Assembly (NCBI GenBank): GCA_004557315.1
Contig: SFEH01000075.1
Location: forward strand, 1 to 19,494
Length of the DNA: 19,494 bases
Direction: 5' to 3'
From: Bacteroidales bacterium
GTDB lineage: Bacteria > Bacteroidota > Bacteroidia > Bacteroidales > UBA3663
Shown here: one piece after another, positions 1-6,982 of the stretch
Position numbering within the stretch: position 1 is the first letter of the stretch
Layout: the number at the start of each line of letters is the position of its first letter
Program-made: the position numbers and the translations under genes
The notes under the pieces: generated by a model
Told to the model about the DNA's origin: nothing
The model's input: the letters and a program-made list of their open reading frames with translations, nothing else
The model's database searches: none

Positions 1-1180
1 CATTAGAGTCCTTAGTGATCTTGAAGATATAGGTATAGGCAGTGTTTGCCTTCCAGTTGCACTTGTCGCTTGGCACTAATACCGTGGCATTCTTCACGAC
101 AATCTTCTCGCCTGTGGTCGATGTCAGCTCGTATGACACATGGAAGGTGAAGCCAGTGTCGTTGTTCTTAGGCAGAGCATAATAGGTGGTTGGCGAAGCA
201 GACGCTGCAGACTTAGTCTCACCAATGGCTGTCTCTACTGGAGCCTTGAAGATCAAAGGACGGGTATTTGTCACGGTAGTACCATAAGTCTGAGTAACAG
301 TAGGTGCGGTCACTGATGACGAGAAGTCAAGCTGATATCCTATTGCGCTATAGTACTCACCAGCCGAATAGCCAGAGGTTGTGACAGAAAACTTTGCAGG
401 AGTGGCCTGAACGTCATTGTATTTACCTGCCTTGAGGTCAATGATCTGGATAGAATAGCCCTCGATGACCTCATAGAACTTGATGTTGACCTTCGCATTG
501 AGTCGCTTGAAGCTGAGCTGCACATCCTTGCCATAGTCGTCTTTGGCCACAGTCTTTGCTGCCCACATATATTCGTATAACTGAGGCTGGTCGTAGCCAT
601 CCTTCAACGACTGGCTTGGAATGGTCAGAACCTTTGTCCCATTGTCGAAGGTAGCAGTTCCACTGCCATTGATATATGGGCTATAGGCATAGAAAGTGGT
701 GTTAGGTGCTGCCTCGTCCCAATAGCGCAGATACTGATTGGCATAATTTGACATCAAGGAAGTCTCACTCGCCTTGATATATCCATCTTCACCTGCATAA
801 GTGTAGTCGGCATAGCCGAGTTTCTCGTACGACCAGTAGGACTGACCATCGACAGTTTCAGTTTTGTCGCCGAGAGTGGTCTGACTGTCTGTAGTCATAT
901 AATAGCCACGCTTGTTGGCATCATCGTTATAGCCAACAAGATAGTTTTCTATCACAGGGTGTGTTGGGTCGGTGCTCTTGTAGCCGAACACGCCGAAGTT
1001 GTAACGCTTGAAATCCTGCAGCTTGGCAGGAGCAGCTTTCGTGATGTTCTTTATCGACGATCTGAAGCACATCCCTTTCTGCTGCTTGTCGGCCTTTAGG
1101 CTGTTGTCAACGACAAGATCCTCGTTGGCACATGACCACATCATTATTGAGATTGACAAATATAACAAATACTTCTTCAT
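1..1180 (-). CDS. Fimbrillin-family lipoprotein, C-terminus cut off by window edge
   Basis: About 393 codons are open with no stop, from an ATG at 1180 to the window edge. The N-terminus (MKKYLLYLSISIMMWSCANED) is a lipoprotein signal: a hydrophobic stretch, then Cys17 in WSC, followed by an acidic pair typical of Bacteroidetes surface lipoproteins. The body is rich in Tyr, Thr, Ser and Asn. It ends, as far as seen, in WKANTAYTYIFKITKDSN, a pattern I associate with fimbrillin/Mfa-like pilins. Such proteins are exported as lipoproteins, cleaved at the surface and polymerised into pili by donor-strand exchange. The gene begins 12 bp after the DUF5119 gene, so it is probably transcribed with it. 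The family assignment is good. Whether it is the major stalk pilin or a tip/accessory subunit cannot be told without the C-terminus and downstream genes. Confidence 0.8.
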   Translation of the reverse strand, partial: MKKYLLYLSISIMMWSCANEDLVVDNSLKADKQQKGMCFRSSIKNITKAAPAKLQDFKRYNFGVFGYKSTDPTHPVIENYLVGYNDDANKRGYYMTTDSQTTLGDKTETVDGQSYWSYEKLGYADYTYAGEDGYIKASETSLMSNYANQYLRYWDEAAPNTTFYAYSPYINGSGTATFDNGTKVLTIPSQSLKDGYDQPQLYEYMWAAKTVAKDDYGKDVQLSFKRLNAKVNIKFYEVIEGYSIQIIDLKAGKYNDVQATPAKFSVTTSGYSAGEYYSAIGYQLDFSSSVTAPTVTQTYGTTVTNTRPLIFKAPVETAIGETKSAASASPTTYYALPKNNDTGFTFHVSYELTSTTGEKIVVKNATVLVPSDKCNWKANTAYTYIFKITKDSN

Positions 1181-1192
1181 ATTAAATCAATC

Positions 1193-2362
1193 TTACATTG
1201 GAATATCATAGATAACTTCATCGTAGTCTTCGACCGTAGGCACGAAGAGCGAGCCCTGGCCAGATTCACCCTCTGGCAGCTCTATCTCGCCGCAGTCGAT
1301 CACAACGGTGATGATACCGCCATGCGACTGCTTGCGGCACTGGTCGGTGACATCAAACTGCATGGTCTTCTCTGTCCCATTGCGGAAGCGAACATCGACC
1401 ATCAGATAGTTAGGCAAATCGGTGCGAGTGCCATCATACTCAGGCTTAGGCTTCTGAGAATAATGAGGCATGTCGCACAGACCGAAAGTGGTGAACTTTC
1501 CACCTATGATGTCGCAAGGCTTGCCTTCGACCTCTATTCCCGCCTTGTATCGCGTATTGAAATACACTATGACAGGATCATTGTCGGTGTAACCCGTATT
1601 GACATTGGTGCCTCGTGCGAAAGCCGAGAGAGCTGCATTGCCCGAAGTGCCAGTGACTCGTCCGTCGTTGTTGGTGAAGATGACCTGCACGAGATAGATA
1701 TAGACAAGCGGATAGAGCTCGCAGTTGATCTGCTTGACCCAGCACTTCTCTTCCTCGTCATAGTAGTCGTAGTCGGCTTCGTTGCGCGAGATGTAGATGT
1801 CCTGCGGATATGCCGAGTAGAAGATCTCAGGCTGGTTGTAAAGACCCGTCACCGCTTTTGTCCCATCAATGTCCGGCTGATTGTTGAACAGACGTGTCAT
1901 GCCTCGCGTCACCGTGGTCGATGCCTTCACGTTGTCAAGGTCGGATTCGTCGATGACCAACACCTGCGTTCCATCGTCCGAGTCGATATTGCTATATAGG
2001 AGCATGTCATAATAGCCAAACTGATAACTGCGACGGAAACGGCTGGTAAAGATCGTAAACGCATCGACGTTGGTGTGTCTGCCTCCAGGCTCATCCCCAA
2101 GATAGTAGCGGCGCACCTCGTAGTTTGAAGGCTTTGGATAGTCGTAATTGCCAAAAAGCGTCGAGTCGGTAGCATCCCAGCCATAATGCCACTGATAGGT
2201 CCAGTCGGCATCTACGCTCCACACCACTTCCATATCGGTGATGACCGCAGGCACTTCGGCCAGCACCTCCTCAGCCGGGAGCTTGAGTGGCGGCTCTATG
2301 CATGAAGTCAGCAACGAGCCGCTGGCAATGAGCAAAGAGCATAAGACAATCAGCTTTCTCAT
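1193..2362 (-). CDS. DUF5119-type fimbrial-cluster lipoprotein
   Basis: A 389-residue protein. I start it at the ATG at 2362 rather than at a start further upstream. That ATG overlaps the stop of the preceding gene in an ATGA, and it yields a clean lipoprotein signal (MRKLIVLCSLLIASGSLLTSC, Cys21). The mature part begins IEPPLKLPAEE and contains WSVDADWTYQWHYGWD and many aromatic residues, consistent with a beta-rich exported protein. By composition and position, between a DUF3575 gene and a fimbrillin gene, it matches the DUF5119 proteins of Bacteroidales pilus loci. Their precise role is not established; anchor, assembly or accessory pilin are all possible. The family call rests on recognition and context, not a profile search. 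Confidence 0.72.
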   Translation of the reverse strand: MRKLIVLCSLLIASGSLLTSCIEPPLKLPAEEVLAEVPAVITDMEVVWSVDADWTYQWHYGWDATDSTLFGNYDYPKPSNYEVRRYYLGDEPGGRHTNVDAFTIFTSRFRRSYQFGYYDMLLYSNIDSDDGTQVLVIDESDLDNVKASTTVTRGMTRLFNNQPDIDGTKAVTGLYNQPEIFYSAYPQDIYISRNEADYDYYDEEEKCWVKQINCELYPLVYIYLVQVIFTNNDGRVTGTSGNAALSAFARGTNVNTGYTDNDPVIVYFNTRYKAGIEVEGKPCDIIGGKFTTFGLCDMPHYSQKPKPEYDGTRTDLPNYLMVDVRFRNGTEKTMQFDVTDQCRKQSHGGIITVVIDCGEIELPEGESGQGSLFVPTVEDYDEVIYDIPM

Positions 2363-3825
2363 AGGCAGCCTCCTTTCTTCGCAGGTTTCTTCTTGCGATA
2401 AATGATGTCGTAGGTCAGCTGTATGCCAGCATTGGTCGGGCCGAACCACTGGAATCGGTGGTTTCGACGCTTGAAGTTCGATGCCGAGCCTGTATAATCG
2501 TAATAATAGTCGCCATCGATCTCTCCAGTGATAGGGTTGCCATAGACGTATGGGTCATAGCGTGTTATATACACACCTCCCGCCAGCATGAACTCGAGGC
2601 GGAAGTTACCCTGCTTGGTAAGAGGGAGCACATAGCCAATGCTGAGACCTGCTCCTCCTCCCTCGCCTTGCCATCCTTTCTTGCGGTCCAGGCCGATTCC
2701 GAACTTGCCGCCCTGGGCGTATGCACCGAGATATGTGCCGATGAACCGGCCTTCGCCCTTGAAATAACGGCGCAGCTCAAGCTGTACATCACGCCACTGG
2801 AAGAACTCCTGCCTTGACCAGCTGCGGTTGGTGCCCCATGTCACTCCTATATTATATGTGTAGTGCCCATCGAGAGGATAGTATTCCAGCTGTAGGTTTG
2901 GCGAATATGCCATGCCGTATTGTGGCATATAAAAGAAGTCGTGAAGAAGATTGGTGCGGACTGCCAGCAGGTGGCGGTGTTCTTCCATTTCCTCGACCGT
3001 CTGGCTCACTGCGACAGCAGGCCTCATCTCAGCTGCAATCTCGACCGTGGGCAATTCTGCGGGCTTCTCGATTTCTACATTGCCCGACACAGCTATCTTG
3101 TCGATCACTGGCGCAGGCTTGGTCAGCCAAAGCACGATGCGTGCCGTACGCAGCTCAGGGAAATACTCTCTGTAGAGTCGCGACCAGAGCCGTCCGCCAT
3201 CCATAGTGCTGAGAATGCGCTTGCATGCCTGTTCATCGCCATTGCTCTCATCTACCACTCTCTTCACACGAAGATAGTCCTTATCATTGCGCTTACGCAT
3301 CAGGGTGACGAGATAACCATAATCTTCGGTTATGCTTTTCGACTCAAGCACAATTTCATGACCAGCAAAAGGACCCTTTGACAAGTCATCGGTTATCATC
3401 TGCGAGAGATTGGCTGTTCGCTCCCGTCCCAACCTCTTATTGTTGGCATACGAACCCTCAGGCGAAGCTGCTCCACGAATGAAAAGGCTTCGCATCTGAT
3501 AGCCCTTTTTCAGGAGGGATGGCAAGAGATGCCGATATGTCCTGAAAAAGTCAGACTGCCTATCTATGTCAGTGCGGTTGACCTTGAATCGAACACCCAC
3601 GGAAAGCATGTTAAAGAGCGAGTCGCTGAGTTCAGGTGCTTCGGTCACACTATAGTCGGAGATTATGACAAAAGGATACTCGTCGAGCACTGAGTACCTC
3701 GATGTATCAAGAAGCGTATTTATCTGTTGAGCCAGCAATGAAGAGACATTCGCACGAGCATTCGACCCACCAAACAAGCAGGCAAAAAAGCTGATTACGA
3801 TTAAAAAAAATAGATATTTCTTCAT
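2359..3825 (-). CDS. DUF3575 outer-membrane protein with OmpA-like N-terminal region
   Basis: A 488-residue protein, first gene of the fimbrial operon. Residues 1-25 are a classical signal peptide (MKKYLFFLIVISFFACLFGG, then SNARA). Residues about 70-240 hold an OmpA-like pattern: VGVRFKVNRTDI, then IRGAASPEGSYANNKRLGRERT, resembling the peptidoglycan-associated fold. The C-terminal third has alternating aromatic and glycine stretches (NLLHDFFYMPQYGMAYSPN, YNIGVTWGTNRSW, LELRRYFKGEGRFIGTYLGA) characteristic of the DUF3575 beta-rich outer-membrane domain. Genes of this type commonly head fimbrillin clusters in Bacteroidales; an anchoring or assembly role is inferred. The stop codon overlaps the next ATG (ATGA), which indicates translational coupling. 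A promoter sits about 30-60 bp upstream. Confidence 0.75.
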   Translation of the reverse strand: MKKYLFFLIVISFFACLFGGSNARANVSSLLAQQINTLLDTSRYSVLDEYPFVIISDYSVTEAPELSDSLFNMLSVGVRFKVNRTDIDRQSDFFRTYRHLLPSLLKKGYQMRSLFIRGAASPEGSYANNKRLGRERTANLSQMITDDLSKGPFAGHEIVLESKSITEDYGYLVTLMRKRNDKDYLRVKRVVDESNGDEQACKRILSTMDGGRLWSRLYREYFPELRTARIVLWLTKPAPVIDKIAVSGNVEIEKPAELPTVEIAAEMRPAVAVSQTVEEMEEHRHLLAVRTNLLHDFFYMPQYGMAYSPNLQLEYYPLDGHYTYNIGVTWGTNRSWSRQEFFQWRDVQLELRRYFKGEGRFIGTYLGAYAQGGKFGIGLDRKKGWQGEGGGAGLSIGYVLPLTKQGNFRLEFMLAGGVYITRYDPYVYGNPITGEIDGDYYYDYTGSASNFKRRNHRFQWFGPTNAGIQLTYDIIYRKKKPAKKGGCL

Positions 3826-3854
3826 TGAGTTTATGTCAGAATAAATTCACGGTG

Positions 3855-3886
3855 CAAATGTAATATTTTCATTTCATTTTACCAAG
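3855..3886 (-). promoter_or_regulatory. Bacteroidetes sigma-A promoter of the fimbrial operon
   Basis: Read on the minus strand, a -7 box TACATTTG (3855-3862) matches TAnnTTTG exactly. A TTG in CTTG at 3883-3886 lies 20 nt upstream, the usual -33 spacing. The predicted start is near 3848, giving a leader of about 20-25 nt before the ATG at 3825. No flanking inverted repeats were seen that would make it an invertible promoter. Confidence 0.7.
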
Positions 3887-4092
3887 AAAGAAATTATTTT
3901 TTTTAAACTCAATAGAGAATTTAATTTATTTGACTTAAAATTGATTGTTTGACAACAAATTTCAATGGTTTACAGCGTTTTTTGCATAGGGGGGTAATTT
4001 ATAGAACTTTTTTACAACTTACAGAAGGCATACAGATGGTAATAATTGAGCTGGAATGATCTGATGAAAAGTCCGCCATTACTCGTTCAGCG

Positions 4093-4151
4093 CTCGACCA
4101 GCGCAAACAAATCCGTAGAGGTAGCGTGGAGAAATGTTTGCGCTGGTCGAG
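4093..4151. repeat. Perfect 17-bp inverted repeat with 25-nt loop
   Basis: Arms CTCGACCAGCGCAAACA (4093-4109) and TGTTTGCGCTGGTCGAG (4135-4151) are exact reverse complements around a 25-nt spacer. It lies 47 bp beyond the EAL gene stop and about 205 bp before the fimbrial promoter. In RNA it would form a strong GC-rich stem, but no U-tract follows on the minus strand, so it is not a textbook intrinsic terminator. It could be a 3' stability hairpin or a protein-binding dyad. Confidence 0.85.
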
Positions 4152-4197
4152 TAAACTGTACAGTTGTCTGAGAATTGTCTGATAGTTTTACGAGAAG

Positions 4198-5862
4198 TTA
4201 GCACCATGAATGGCGACGCAGGTACATCTCAAACTCTTCGGCTGGCAATGGCTTTGAGAAGTAGTATCCCTGGATGCAGTCGATGCCAAAGTCAGCTATC
4301 ATCTTGCGTGTCTCTTCGGTCTCGACGCCTTCGGCCACCGACTCGAGGTTGAGGCTCTTGAAGAGGAAGACACAGCCCTTCATGAGCTGCTGTTCGCGAG
4401 GGTCATCGAGCTTGCGCACGAACGACATGTCGAGCTTCACGATGTCGATTGGCAGTTCGACAAGGGCGTGGGGCGACGAATAGCCTGTGCCGAAGTCATC
4501 GAGCTCAATCTTGATACCTTTCTCGCGGAACGAATGAAGAGTGGCGAGCGCGTCCTTGGTCAGTTCGGCAAGGAGCGACTCGGTGACTTCGATATGGAGC
4601 ATGTCGGTCGGAACCTTGTGTCGGGCAATGGAGTCGAGCACCAGCTGGCGGAAATGAGATGTGGTGTAATCGAAGCGCGAGGTATTGACCGAGACTGGCA
4701 CTGTCTTCAATCCACTGTCGGCCCATTCCCTCTGGTAACGGCACACTGTCTCCCACGCGAAGGTATCGACATCGACCACGAAGCCCGTCTGCTCGAATAT
4801 TGGAATGAAGACCGCTGGCGAGATGAAGCCCATCTCGGGGTTTATCCAGCGCAGGAGGGCCTCGGCTCCGATGAGCTGTCCGTCGGTTGAACGATGCTTT
4901 GGCTGGAAATATATCTTGAACTCTCCCTGACGGAGTGCATTCTCCATGTTGCGCTCGATGAAATAGCGGTTTTCGAGCTGACGCACCAGGTCGTCTTCGA
5001 CAAAGCACACATCGGTGTGATATAGATCCTGTATGCTGTTGAGGGCAGCGTTGGCCTGTTCGATGAGGGTAGTCAGATCCTTGTCGCCACTGACATTCTC
5101 GAGCACACTGATCTTGATCCTTGCCTTGGTCTTCTTCGACATGTCGCGCGAGATGCGGTTGTAAGCCTCGACACGGTTCTCCTTGCTGAATGGCAACATA
5201 GGGCTCAATACGATGAATCGCTCAAGGAAGAATCGGCCGCAGATAGCATTGTTCGGAATCATTTCGCGCAGGACGGTTGCTTCCTTCTTGACATATTCCA
5301 TGGCTTCCTCTCCGAGCAATGATCGCATGCCACGGAAACCCTTTATATGGGTGATGGAAATGGCGAACGACGTGTCTGGATTGCTGCGCAGAAGCTCCTT
5401 GGCATAATGCAGGAAGGCACTGAAAGTATAGACATCGGTCTCGGCATCAAGCTCGACCTTCGACAGAGTCGTGGCTGACTTCTGCATATCGACGATGCTG
5501 TTGATGCGCAATTTTGCCACAGTAGCATTGAATGGCTTGCGGATAAAGTCCTTCGCACCAAGCTTGAGACATCGCACCTCCTCCTCTACCGAATCATTGG
5601 CTGTGATGATGATGATCGGGATGTCCTTGAGTTCAGGGTCGAAACGCACGGCCTTGAGCACATCGTAACCATTCATCACAGGCATCTCAATATCGAGCAA
5701 TACGAGATCGATCTCATCGCTGTGCTGGCGCAAGAGACGCAGTCCCTCGGCACCATTCTCGGCGAGATAGGTCTTGTATTCATCCTTAAGTATCTCATTG
5801 AGGATGTCTCGATTCAATTCATTGTCTTCGACTATCAAAAGTGTTGGTCTAACCTGGGTCAT
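4198..5862 (-). CDS. Response regulator with degenerate GGDEF and EAL domain (likely c-di-GMP phosphodiesterase)
   Basis: A 554-residue protein starting at the ATG at 5862; the frame also allows a TTG 12 bp upstream, which is less likely. Residues 7-120 are a receiver domain with the acidic pair E12-D13, phospho-acceptor D57 (LVLLDIEMP), T87 and K109 (RKPF). Residues about 130-290 resemble a GGDEF domain, but the signature site reads GRFFLERF, so cyclase activity is not expected. The remainder is an EAL domain with GAEALLRW, SVNTSRF, EVTES, ELDDFGTGYSS, DIVKLDMSF, VAEGVET and GYYFSKPLP. All the usual metal and catalytic positions appear intact, predicting c-di-GMP hydrolysis controlled by phosphorylation. 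No histidine kinase gene is adjacent. It is divergent from luxS and lies upstream of, and on the same strand as, the fimbrial operon. Confidence 0.9.
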   Translation of the reverse strand: MTQVRPTLLIVEDNELNRDILNEILKDEYKTYLAENGAEGLRLLRQHSDEIDLVLLDIEMPVMNGYDVLKAVRFDPELKDIPIIIITANDSVEEEVRCLKLGAKDFIRKPFNATVAKLRINSIVDMQKSATTLSKVELDAETDVYTFSAFLHYAKELLRSNPDTSFAISITHIKGFRGMRSLLGEEAMEYVKKEATVLREMIPNNAICGRFFLERFIVLSPMLPFSKENRVEAYNRISRDMSKKTKARIKISVLENVSGDKDLTTLIEQANAALNSIQDLYHTDVCFVEDDLVRQLENRYFIERNMENALRQGEFKIYFQPKHRSTDGQLIGAEALLRWINPEMGFISPAVFIPIFEQTGFVVDVDTFAWETVCRYQREWADSGLKTVPVSVNTSRFDYTTSHFRQLVLDSIARHKVPTDMLHIEVTESLLAELTKDALATLHSFREKGIKIELDDFGTGYSSPHALVELPIDIVKLDMSFVRKLDDPREQQLMKGCVFLFKSLNLESVAEGVETEETRKMIADFGIDCIQGYYFSKPLPAEEFEMYLRRHSWC

Positions 5863-5973
5863 AAACGATAGCAATTGTGTCTTTGAACGTGTAAATTTGG
5901 GGAAAATTCGTCAAACGGCCAAATCAAAATTGATATTTTTAATGTTTATGCAGAAATTTCACAAAAAATACGC

Positions 5974-5981
5974 TATCTTTG
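5974..5981 (+). promoter_or_regulatory. -7 box of the luxS promoter
   Basis: TATCTTTG matches TAnnTTTG exactly, 32 bp before the luxS ATG. No clear TTTG is found at the -33 spacing; the nearest candidate, TTTATG at 5945-5950, is off by about three bases. Confidence 0.55.
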
Positions 5982-6013
5982 CAGAAACATCAACAAAAAT
6001 ACTTAATAAAGAA

Positions 6014-6529
6014 ATGGAATTAATACCAAGCTTTGCAGTCGATCACACCAACCTCCAGCCAGGCATCTACGTCTCGCGTCGCGACGAGGTGGGCGGTGAG
6101 GCAGTGACCACCTACGACATCCGTATGACAGCCCCAAATCAGGAGCCTGCTCTCGCTCCTGCTGCCATACATACCATCGAGCATCTTGTGGCTACCTATC
6201 TTCGCAACAACGAGGAGTGGAAGCAGTATATCATCTACTGGGGTCCAATGGGCTGCCTCACGGGCAACTATCTCATCATGAAGGGCAATTATGAGCCTGC
6301 CGTGGTGCGCGAGCTTATGCTCAAGGCCTTTCAGTATGTTGCCGACTATGACGAGGAGGTGCCTGGCACTACTCCTGCCACATGCGGCAACTACCTGATG
6401 CACGACCTGCCTATGGCAAAATATGAGGCAAAGCGCTACATCAAGCGCCTCACCGAAGCGTTCTGCTGCGAATATCCTGGAGTGGAACGTCCGACAGCCA
6501 TGGGAGGACGACAGTTCTTCGATGCATGA
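6014..6529 (+). CDS. luxS: S-ribosylhomocysteine lyase LuxS (AI-2 synthase)
   Basis: A 171-residue protein. I start it at the ATG at 6014 (MELIPSFAVDHTNLQPGIYV) because the family begins exactly here; the open frame upstream is non-coding leader. LuxS cleaves S-ribosylhomocysteine to homocysteine and DPD, the precursor of autoinducer-2, in the activated methyl cycle. The metal-binding HTIEH motif, the catalytic Cys in YWGPMGC and the third metal ligand in TPATCGNY are all present, and the length is standard. The gene is divergent from the EAL response regulator and preceded by a TAnnTTTG box. It ends in front of a short intergenic repeat fragment and a hairpin that may also stop its transcription. 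Confidence 0.97.
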   Translation: MELIPSFAVDHTNLQPGIYVSRRDEVGGEAVTTYDIRMTAPNQEPALAPAAIHTIEHLVATYLRNNEEWKQYIIYWGPMGCLTGNYLIMKGNYEPAVVRELMLKAFQYVADYDEEVPGTTPATCGNYLMHDLPMAKYEAKRYIKRLTEAFCCEYPGVERPTAMGGRQFFDA

Positions 6530-6536
6530 CTGCTTT

Positions 6537-6562
6537 TTGGGGGAGTAAAAGGAGATAAAGAA
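6537..6562 (+). repeat. Partial copy of the 9-bp-unit intergenic element
   Basis: TTGGGGGAG followed by TAAAAGGAGATAAAGAA matches the left end of the element family seen at 8391-8535, 9941-9992 and 15838-16070. It holds about two 9-bp units and then breaks off into the terminator, without the ACAATAGC end. Confidence 0.6.
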
Positions 6563-6588
6563 AAAAGGCCCGGAGCAATCCGAGCCTT
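6561..6588 (-). terminator. Intrinsic terminator of the winged-helix gene
   Basis: On the minus strand, AAGGCTCGGA, loop TTGC, TCCGGGCCTT forms a 10-bp stem with one U-G pair, followed by a run of T (6561-6566). In the plus direction the stem has one mismatch and no U-tract, so any stop of luxS transcription here would be weaker. Confidence 0.8.
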
Positions 6589-6603
6589 AATTGTTATCTG
6601 ACA

Positions 6604-6804
6604 TTAGAGGAGAGTGACGATGACATCATCCTTTGCATCCTCAAACGAAAGCTTGCCTTCGCGAGCGAGCCAACCGAGAGCAGCATAAAGATCCTTCTCC
6701 TTGCTGATCTTTGTTGCCTTCTTGAGAGCCTTGATGCTCAAACCGTTGTTTGCAGTGAGTGCATTCCACACAAGACCTGCATTGTTACCAATTGTTTCAA
6801 TCAT
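6604..6804 (-). CDS. Small winged helix-turn-helix protein (DUF2582-like)
   Basis: A 66-residue protein (MIETIGNNAGLVWNALTANN...). The pattern is a single winged-helix unit: helix GLVWNALTA, then LSIKALKKATKIS and KDLYAALGWLAREGKLSFE, followed by a short beta wing VIVTLL. This matches the small DUF2582 winged-helix proteins found across Bacteroidetes. They probably bind nucleic acid, but their targets are not known to me. The gene is monocistronic: it has its own strong promoter about 55 bp upstream and an intrinsic terminator just after its stop. Confidence 0.85.
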   Translation of the reverse strand: MIETIGNNAGLVWNALTANNGLSIKALKKATKISKEKDLYAALGWLAREGKLSFEDAKDDVIVTLL

Positions 6805-6857
6805 AGTTTCTTTATTGTTTATGAGTAGTTCGTGGAAACATTTTCATTTTCACGCTG

Positions 6858-6889
6858 CAAAGTTAATGCGCAATTCATTGAAAAACAAA
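6858..6889 (-). promoter_or_regulatory. Consensus Bacteroidetes promoter of the winged-helix gene
   Basis: Minus strand: -33 TTTG (6886-6889), a spacer of exactly 20 nt, and -7 TAACTTTG (6858-6865). This is one of the best matches to TTTG-N19/21-TAnnTTTG in the window. The predicted leader is about 45 nt. Confidence 0.8.
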
Positions 6890-6897
6890 TAATAAGC

Positions 6898-6938
6898 AAA
6901 AAAAATGTCCAAAAGTATGACTTTTTGGGCATTTTTTT
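6898..6938 (-). terminator. Bidirectional intrinsic terminator after ispG
   Basis: The stem ATGTCCAAAA / TTTTGGGCAT (one G-U) is flanked by A8 on the left and T7 on the right, so a U-tract follows the hairpin in either direction. It lies about 45 bp past the ispG stop and upstream of the winged-helix promoter. Confidence 0.8.
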
Positions 6939-6982
6939 AACATTTTGTATGTTGTGGTTGTCAAGTTGATACGCTCTTTGCC

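Larger units (their letters stand above)
3826..4197. other. 372-bp intergenic region: promoter, AT-rich tract, hairpin
   Basis: There is no credible gene here. From left to right it holds the fimbrial promoter, an AT-rich stretch (about 3890-4020) containing a G6 run, and a perfect 17-bp inverted repeat at 4093-4151. Two direct copies of TTGTCTGA follow at 4164-4171 and 4175-4182, 11 bp apart, just past the stop of the EAL gene. Confidence 0.6.

Noticed and set aside
1322..1999. 225-codon plus-strand frame over the DUF5119 gene
   Set aside because: It is antisense to a gene with a lipoprotein signal and a coupled start; the Ile/Val/Arg-rich product looks like a shadow.
3826..4151. Invertible (phase-variable) fimbrial promoter
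   Set aside because: The only strong inverted repeat (17 bp) encloses 25 nt without promoter elements, and the actual promoter at 3855-3886 lies outside it. No invertase gene is in the window.
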